Source: Candidatus Dojkabacteria bacterium
GTDB lineage: Bacteria > Patescibacteriota > Dojkabacteria > GCA-002793355
DNA length: 7,259 bases
Direction: 5' to 3'
NCBI GenBank assembly: GCA_027033525.1
Contig: JALVLD010000165.1
Location: 1 to 7,259, forward strand
Position numbers and translations under genes: made by a program. Below, in pieces: positions 1 to 4,494 of this stretch (position 1 is the stretch's first letter; every line of letters begins with the position of its first letter). The notes under the pieces were generated by a model. It worked only from the letters and a program-made list of their open reading frames with translations. It ran no database searches and was not told the DNA's origin.

Positions 1-1
1 T

Positions 2-1462
2 GCTGTTATTTTCCATTTCCAGGAATACATAGCATTCTACGTATTATTTTTATCTATATTTTGGGCAATCAAAACAATTCGATTCTTAATAGGTATATAC
101 ATTGGATACAAACGTTATCAAGAAGCTTTAAAGATAAATTGGCGACAAGAACTTAGCTCACTTATCAAAAGCTGGAATAAACTCCCTACCCCTAGACAAC
201 TACCTACATCTTGGAATGATTTCTTTCTTACAATCTTAATCCCTATGTATAATGAACCATACGAAACCTTAGAAAGTACAATCCAGGCTATAGCAAGTTC
301 CCAATTCGACCTAAAAAAAGTATTTGTTGTAATTGCAGCAGAAGAAAGAGGAGGGCCAGATACCTTAAAAAAGGTTCAGAAAGTTCAAAGAAAATACAAA
401 CACGTATTCAAAGACCTATTATACTACGTGCACCCACAAGGAATACCTGGGGAGGTCATCGGCATCGCTGGCCCCAACTTAAAATGGGCTGCCCAAAGGT
501 TCATTGAAGATTACTTATCTAAACAAAACCTCTCCCCTAAAAACATATTAATGCTCAAATATGACGTAGACTCTAGAATTCATCCTCAATTCCTAAGTGC
601 CTTAACATACACATACTTTACCACTCCTAATAGATACCACAAGTATTTCACTAATGCGGTTAAACTTTACAGTAACAACTTTTGGGAGGTACCAACTTTA
701 ATGCGGTTATTCTCCGGCCTTTTAAGTGCAGTATTACTCTCCGAATGGATAACGAATAGATCGAAAAAACAATCCTTTTCGCTGTATGCTTTCAATGCTT
801 ATATTCTAAAAAAAATCGGATACTGGGACCCTGTTATAGGAGTTGATGATACCGGTTTTTTCTGGCTAGCATTTATTAAACTGAATGGTGATTTTAGTGG
901 CCAAGAATTTTATCTTCCCAACTACTCCGATGCAGTCGACGCCGGGGACTACATTAAAAGCCATATAGCACAATTCAAACAACAAATCAGGTGGGGGGGC
1001 GGAGCAATAGTCACACCTATGAGTATGCAGGCCATCATTAATAATAAAGCACTCCCTCTTAGAAAAAAACTTTGGGCTCTTTATGTCCTTTTCGAATCTT
1101 ACACCTTTTGGACCACAGCTACATATTTTCTTAGCTTAGCTATCCCAATGATGAGTCTTCTTACCCCCAATGTTGCCTTCTTTGCATATTCGCATATAAT
1201 CCCCAACTGGATACAACTTATCTTAGGAGTAACCAGTATACTTATCTTACCTACAGAATATTTTATTTATAAATTATATGCACCATTTAAAAAAAACATT
1301 AGTATGAAACAAAAAATATTATTTTTCTTTGAATTCTTCTTGGTAATTATAAATATGTATATATACAACTTAATCCCATACGTAAAAGCTCAGATAGACA
1401 TAATGCTAGGGAAATTTGGGAGATTTTATGTAGTAGAAAAAACACATAGGCCAAAGCATTAA
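2..1462 (+). CDS. Processive family 2 glycosyltransferase, membrane-bound (5'-partial)
   Basis: The frame is open from base 2, so the first ATG at 245 is internal and the true start lies upstream; 486 residues are visible. Residues about 8-40 form a hydrophobic membrane segment. The GT-A catalytic domain follows, with the nucleotide-sugar-binding start ILIPMYNEP (about 78-86), the metal-binding DVD (188-190, bases 563-571), an acidic DD (282-283) at the catalytic-base position, and QQIRW (327-331, bases 980-994), the QxxRW motif of processive synthases such as cellulose and hyaluronan synthase. Three further membrane segments (about 366-387, 400-423, 439-460) fit a synthase that polymerises sugar on the cytoplasmic face and may export it. 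The substrate cannot be read from sequence. By family knowledge it should transfer sugar from a nucleotide donor to an envelope or extracellular glycan. It converges on the regulator gene and shares its stop tetranucleotide. Family assignment is firm; product sugar unknown. Confidence 0.88.
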   Translation, partial: AVIFHFQEYIAFYVLFLSIFWAIKTIRFLIGIYIGYKRYQEALKINWRQELSSLIKSWNKLPTPRQLPTSWNDFFLTILIPMYNEPYETLESTIQAIASSQFDLKKVFVVIAAEERGGPDTLKKVQKVQRKYKHVFKDLLYYVHPQGIPGEVIGIAGPNLKWAAQRFIEDYLSKQNLSPKNILMLKYDVDSRIHPQFLSALTYTYFTTPNRYHKYFTNAVKLYSNNFWEVPTLMRLFSGLLSAVLLSEWITNRSKKQSFSLYAFNAYILKKIGYWDPVIGVDDTGFFWLAFIKLNGDFSGQEFYLPNYSDAVDAGDYIKSHIAQFKQQIRWGGGAIVTPMSMQAIINNKALPLRKKLWALYVLFESYTFWTTATYFLSLAIPMMSLLTPNVAFFAYSHIIPNWIQLILGVTSILILPTEYFIYKLYAPFKKNISMKQKILFFFEFFLVIINMYIYNLIPYVKAQIDIMLGKFGRFYVVEKTHRPKH

Positions 1463-2127
1463 CATTCCCCCAAATGCCTTAAAAAATAACCAAAACCATA
1501 TATATTTTTTATGCAATACGGAGCTTTTATATGCGCTAACTTTTGTCTTAATCTGTAAATTAAGTTAGTGATATGCTCAACCCTAAAATCGCTAAATGCA
1601 ACTCTATAACCACTTCCTACCTTCTGCTTGTTGAAAAGAGCTCGCAACGCTTTTGCTTCACTTCCCGACAGCCCCACGAATCTATTTTTATACCGCAAAA
1701 TCGTCAAATTTCCATGCCCAGTAGGAATAAGCTCTAGCCCCTTAGATAGCATCACTGGACTATTTTGTTTATTATGAATTGTGTCATCCCTTACTAAACG
1801 AAAATGATTTAACATGATATTGGCAATTTCTTCAACTAATACCGGAAAACGAAAAACGCCTAAAAACCCCTGTTTAAGAAAGGCCAACCTTTCTTTTATA
1901 CTCTCTGTATATACAATACCATATGAGAAACGTGGGAGCGCCCCTGTGCGCTCCCACCCCCCAGACGAATCCGTGACCAAAAAGTCGACCTTTGATTCGG
2001 CCACTCCTTGGTATACCACAAAACCATACTTAGCTAACTGTACCCTCAAATAACTCTCTAAACCGGGTTTACTTACAAGCACCCTCCCGGCAGGTGAGTA
2101 TTTTAAAGGGCTCTTGTAGCTAAGCAT
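1459..2127 (-). CDS. OmpR/PhoB-like response regulator with degenerate receiver domain
   Basis: A 222-residue protein. Residues about 141-218 match an OmpR/PhoB winged helix: the LSGSEAKALRALF start helix, a recognition helix around 183-197 containing IYRLRQKL (family pattern hIxrLRkKL), and the GFGYF wing (211-215; family GxGYrl). Residues 14-110 look like a worn receiver fold. Strand RVLV is followed by S19-K20 where the acidic Mg-binding pair should be, VDFLVTD places an Asp (D53) at the phospho-acceptor strand, helix 2 is nearly absent, and the usual KP near strand 5 reads RFP. It therefore binds DNA but is probably not switched by ordinary aspartyl phosphorylation. No sensor kinase gene is visible nearby. 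The ATG is preceded by an in-frame TAA, a -10-like CATAAT and a GGAGG 11 nt upstream. A tandem 11-bp repeat in its promoter could be its own operator. Target genes are unknown. Confidence 0.8.
   Translation of the reverse strand: MLSYKSPLKYSPAGRVLVSKPGLESYLRVQLAKYGFVVYQGVAESKVDFLVTDSSGGWERTGALPRFSYGIVYTESIKERLAFLKQGFLGVFRFPVLVEEIANIMLNHFRLVRDDTIHNKQNSPVMLSKGLELIPTGHGNLTILRYKNRFVGLSGSEAKALRALFNKQKVGSGYRVAFSDFRVEHITNLIYRLRQKLAHIKAPYCIKNIYGFGYFLRHLGEC
1932..1957. repeat. Perfect GC-rich inverted repeat (hairpin) inside the regulator gene
   Basis: GTGGGAGCGC at 1932-1941 is the exact reverse complement of GCGCTCCCAC at 1948-1957, separated by a 6-nt loop. The 10-bp stem has 8 G:C pairs in an otherwise AT-rich window. 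It falls in frame in the minus-strand regulator gene, coding residues G57 to about P65 just after strand 3 of the receiver-like domain. No T-run follows on either strand, so it is not a standard intrinsic terminator. Its role is unknown: it may be a small palindromic element, an mRNA structure, or chance. Confidence 0.8.
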
Positions 2128-2132
2128 ATTAA

Positions 2133-2163
2133 ATTATGCCTCCGCTTTTCAACAAAAATTCAA
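2133..2163 (-). promoter_or_regulatory. Putative promoter of the regulator gene (near-leaderless)
   Basis: On the minus strand CATAAT (2138-2133, 5 of 6 matches to TATAAT) ends 5 nt before the ATG at 2127, so the transcript would begin at or next to the start codon. A TTGAAT at 2163-2158 could be a weak -35, but the 19-bp spacing is long. A GGAGG at 2143-2139 sits 11 nt from the ATG. It would serve as a ribosome site only if transcription starts further upstream, so the two readings compete. Confidence 0.45.
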
Positions 2164-2167
2164 CAAA
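2148..2167 (-). promoter_or_regulatory. Tandem 11-bp direct repeat, candidate OmpR-family operator
   Basis: On the minus strand TTTGTTGAA occurs at 2167-2159 and again at 2156-2148, nine identical bases with an 11-bp period. OmpR/PhoB-family proteins bind head-to-tail as dimers on direct repeats with this period; the E. coli pho box is the classical case. The proximal edge lies 9 nt upstream of the CATAAT -10, close to the pho-box arrangement in which the box replaces the -35. Because the adjacent gene encodes an OmpR-like protein, autoregulation is a natural inference. Sequence alone does not prove binding. Confidence 0.45.
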
Positions 2168-2302
2168 TACTCGAAATCCCAGCATAAATAAGGAACTTTA
2201 CAACAAAATAAATATGTTCATCATATAACATGATCCTGCAAACATAAGGAAGAATATTCAAACCATGCAAAATCATCTCAATAAATTCATACGGCTCTCT
2301 AA

Positions 2303-2331
2303 TTGACAAATTAAACAACTACTCTTAAGAT
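2303..2331 (+). promoter_or_regulatory. Sigma-70-type promoter for the PEP-synthase-like gene, leaderless
   Basis: A perfect -35 TTGACA (2303-2308) is followed by an optimal 17-bp spacer and a -10 TAAGAT (2326-2331, 4 of 6 matches). The expected start point, about 7 nt downstream, falls on the ATG at 2338. There is no Shine-Dalgarno-like purine stretch before this ATG, and the first three bases of the -10 are an in-frame TAA, which excludes any upstream start. The transcript is therefore predicted to be leaderless. Confidence 0.65.
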
Positions 2332-2337
2332 GTAATT

Positions 2338-4488
2338 ATGGAGCAGTCACAATTTGTAATAACCCAAGGACAACTTGATGACCAAATGACAAACGAATCG
2401 ATTGTCGGCCGTAAAGCATTGGGATTAGTCCCTGCAATTGCCCACGATCTCCCAGTACCTCCATTCTTTGTTATTACAACGACCGTCTATAATACCTTTA
2501 TCAAAAATGTTCTCAACAATCTCAACTCTACAAACGTGAAAACCTTTCTAAAACAAATCAAACGCTCCTCGTTTCCACAGACAATTAAGAATGCGATAAA
2601 AAAGGAGTATGCGAAACTCAACATTATCGGCAAAAGCTGGGTAGCAGTTAGATCATCCATTGCCGCACCTCAATATCCCAATCTATCATTCAGTGGGCTG
2701 CTAGACACATATCTTAATGTACATGGATTCAAAGAATTAGAAGAGGCTATTAAGCGTGTTTACGCTTCAATGCTTGCACAACCAATGTTAACCTACATAA
2801 AAAGCAACAACCTAAAGATACAAAACCTTTCTATTGCGATAATTGTGCAGCGTATGGTTGCCTCTGAAATCTCAGGAATTACCTACTCTTATAATCCAAT
2901 CACTGAGCAACAAGATCAAATAGTAACACAGGCCGTATTTGGTCTCGGAGATGTTATAGGAACAGGAGAAATTAATCCGGACGTATATATCTCAGACAAA
3001 GCCACGCTAAAATTAATCGAAAAGAAAATCTTTCCACAATTCTGGCTAGAGACACGCGATTACGATGAACAACACGAAACCTTCCATAATAAAAGGATTG
3101 AACTTTCTCCTGTATGGCAATTCTCCCAAAAATTAACAGAAGAGCAAATAGGATCTCTTGCTAATATGATCTTACTGTTGCAAAAAAGTATAAGTGGACG
3201 ATTTTTAATAGAGTGGACTATAACAAATAATAAAATTTATATCTTGCAAATAAAAACAATCGATGCTCCTATTAACCAACAAACTCAAATACCTAATACT
3301 CTCAGTACTCCCCAAAAACAGTCTCCAAAATCTATGAAAGAAAAACGCAGAACAAGCGAGCCAGCCTTGCCTTCAACCTCCCCTGACGATACGCCAATCG
3401 TTACGGGCATGCCGCTTGTCAAAGGCACCGTCCAAGGCCGCTTATTCATACTCACTCAACGAGCCTGGGAACGAAACAAACAAAAAATACTACGCCAGCT
3501 AAAGCACAAGAAGAATATTATATTAGTCACTAATTTCTTTAATGCTAGCTTAGAAATTTTGCTTCCTAAAGTTAAAGGCCTAATTGCAGATACAGGTGGG
3601 CCTAATAGTGACCTAGCGATCCTTCTTAAAGAACAAAATATACCGACAATTACACAAACACGTATAGGTACGCGACTGTTACAAAATAACTCAAAAATCA
3701 TTTTAAATGCCACCGAGGGGGCAGTTTATCCATATACACCGACAATGGACTCAGGTAGCTCCTCTCCTTCCACTAAAACTAGTATAGATAATGAAAATGC
3801 CTCTACAACACCTATAAATTCCCCGTCCAAAATAGAATTTACAATAAACACTCCTGTCACTTTATTTGCAAAGGATCCAAGCTGGCCGTTATATTGGCTC
3901 CCGAATGTCTTAGAATACCACATACGCCATCTTAAAAGGTTCCCCCAATACCAACAAATTATCCTAAATTATTCTGACAAAATAAATCCCCTTGAATTTA
4001 GCAAACGCTTTATGGTTTTAAAATCTAAGGTTCAGGAATATTTAATAATTGCTATAAATCATAAAGATAAACAAGATTTCTTGCAAATAAAACGCAAACT
4101 AGCTGAAAGTGACATTAGGCGCAATTCTACTACAAAAATTGTTCCTGTACTAACCAAGCCTATTCAAGTTATAAAACTGCACGAATATCCTTTTCATTTT
4201 ATTGACGGCATCATACTGGATCTTCCAGCTTTATACGAGGCATTAGGCGGCACAAGCTCAATAATTAAAGACAGTGAATTCTTGGAATTTTTATCTTTAA
4301 ATTTGCAAAAAATACAAGAAGAAAAATTAGCAGTTATCGGCGCAATAATAGATATCCACTGCAACAGTAAACTACTACGCTTCGTACGATTAGGAATTAA
4401 CGCATTTATCAGCAACCGTAAGGGAATGACCTCCCCTCAAAAGATTCAAGAAACTTTACATAAACTCAGCAACGGCGCTTTGATATAA
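2338..4488 (+). CDS. PEP synthase / pyruvate phosphate dikinase-like protein lacking the catalytic histidine
   Basis: A 716-residue protein, against roughly 790 for E. coli PpsA. Residues about 15-308 match the ATP/pyruvate-binding domain: VGRK with K26, LPVPPFFVIT, WVAVRSS with R105, FSGLLDTYLNV, GLGD..GEINPD, and IEW..YILQ with E292 and Q304. Residues about 354-466 match the swivelling phosphohistidine domain (GMPLVKGTVQGRL; ADTGGPNSDLAI; IPTI; EGAVY). The histidine that carries phosphate in this family (TSHAA or TCHAA) is D425, codon GAC at 3610-3612. The usual Asp before IEW is L290, and the Arg of LQxR is K306. Residues about 499-716 resemble a shortened, worn PEP-binding barrel. Low-complexity S/T/P-rich linkers (about 309-353 and 467-498) flank the swivel domain. 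Normal family members interconvert pyruvate and PEP using ATP. This one probably cannot do so by that route and may be a pseudoenzyme or use a different chemistry. It lies 6 bases upstream of mutS and in the same frame. Confidence 0.85.
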   Translation: MEQSQFVITQGQLDDQMTNESIVGRKALGLVPAIAHDLPVPPFFVITTTVYNTFIKNVLNNLNSTNVKTFLKQIKRSSFPQTIKNAIKKEYAKLNIIGKSWVAVRSSIAAPQYPNLSFSGLLDTYLNVHGFKELEEAIKRVYASMLAQPMLTYIKSNNLKIQNLSIAIIVQRMVASEISGITYSYNPITEQQDQIVTQAVFGLGDVIGTGEINPDVYISDKATLKLIEKKIFPQFWLETRDYDEQHETFHNKRIELSPVWQFSQKLTEEQIGSLANMILLLQKSISGRFLIEWTITNNKIYILQIKTIDAPINQQTQIPNTLSTPQKQSPKSMKEKRRTSEPALPSTSPDDTPIVTGMPLVKGTVQGRLFILTQRAWERNKQKILRQLKHKKNIILVTNFFNASLEILLPKVKGLIADTGGPNSDLAILLKEQNIPTITQTRIGTRLLQNNSKIILNATEGAVYPYTPTMDSGSSSPSTKTSIDNENASTTPINSPSKIEFTINTPVTLFAKDPSWPLYWLPNVLEYHIRHLKRFPQYQQIILNYSDKINPLEFSKRFMVLKSKVQEYLIIAINHKDKQDFLQIKRKLAESDIRRNSTTKIVPVLTKPIQVIKLHEYPFHFIDGIILDLPALYEALGGTSSIIKDSEFLEFLSLNLQKIQEEKLAVIGAIIDIHCNSKLLRFVRLGINAFISNRKGMTSPQKIQETLHKLSNGALI

Positions 4489-4489
4489 T
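4481..4489 (+). promoter_or_regulatory. Extended -10 promoter for mutS, inside the end of the upstream gene
   Basis: TGATATAAT combines a perfect TATAAT (4484-4489) with the TGn extension, which can make a -35 unnecessary. It ends 5 nt before the mutS ATG at 4495, placing the expected transcription start on the ATG. No Shine-Dalgarno sequence is visible. A TTTACA at 4455-4460 is 23 bp away, too far to act as a normal -35. It overlaps the stop codon of the PEP-synthase-like gene. Confidence 0.6.
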
Positions 4490-4494
4490 ACTTT

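Larger units (their letters stand above)
2129..2276 (-). other. Two tiny overlapping ORFs upstream of the regulator gene (doubtful)
   Basis: On the minus strand an ATG at 2276-2274 opens 38 codons ending in TGA at 2162-2160. In the +1-shifted frame an ATG at 2185-2183 opens 18 codons (MLGFRVFVEFLLKSGGII) ending in TAA at 2131-2129, one base before the regulator ATG. The second could be a leader ORF translationally coupled to the regulator, because the GGAGG lies inside it. Together they could also be a frameshifted remnant of a small gene. Neither resembles a family I know, neither has a convincing ribosome site, and both may be chance in AT-rich DNA. Confidence 0.18.

Noticed and set aside
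993..999. G7 run in the glycosyltransferase as a phase-variation tract
   Set aside because: Seven bases is short, it codes the conserved RWGGG segment in frame, and no sign of slippage is visible.
1454..1480. Bulged stem GCATT/AATGC around the shared stop codons as a bidirectional terminator
   Set aside because: Only five continuous pairs with a 12-nt loop, and no U-tract directly follows on either strand.
1480..1511. AT-only inverted repeat TAAAAAATA / TATTTTTTA with a 14-nt loop near the convergent gene ends
   Set aside because: The stem has no G:C pair and the T-run is inside the stem, so it is not a credible intrinsic terminator; it is likely a by-product of AT-rich coding sequence.
1814..2053. 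79-codon plus-strand ORF opposite the regulator gene
   Set aside because: Shadow of the minus-strand gene; no domain, promoter or ribosome site of its own.
2199..2210. Third, imperfect copy of the CAACAAA repeat
   Set aside because: It lies 40 bp from the pair, not in 11-bp phase, and matches only partly.
2214..2234. Small inverted repeats (ATGTT/AACAT; ATCAT/ATGAT) in the intergenic region as an operator
   Set aside because: Five-base arms are expected by chance in AT-rich DNA, and they are not positioned at either predicted promoter.
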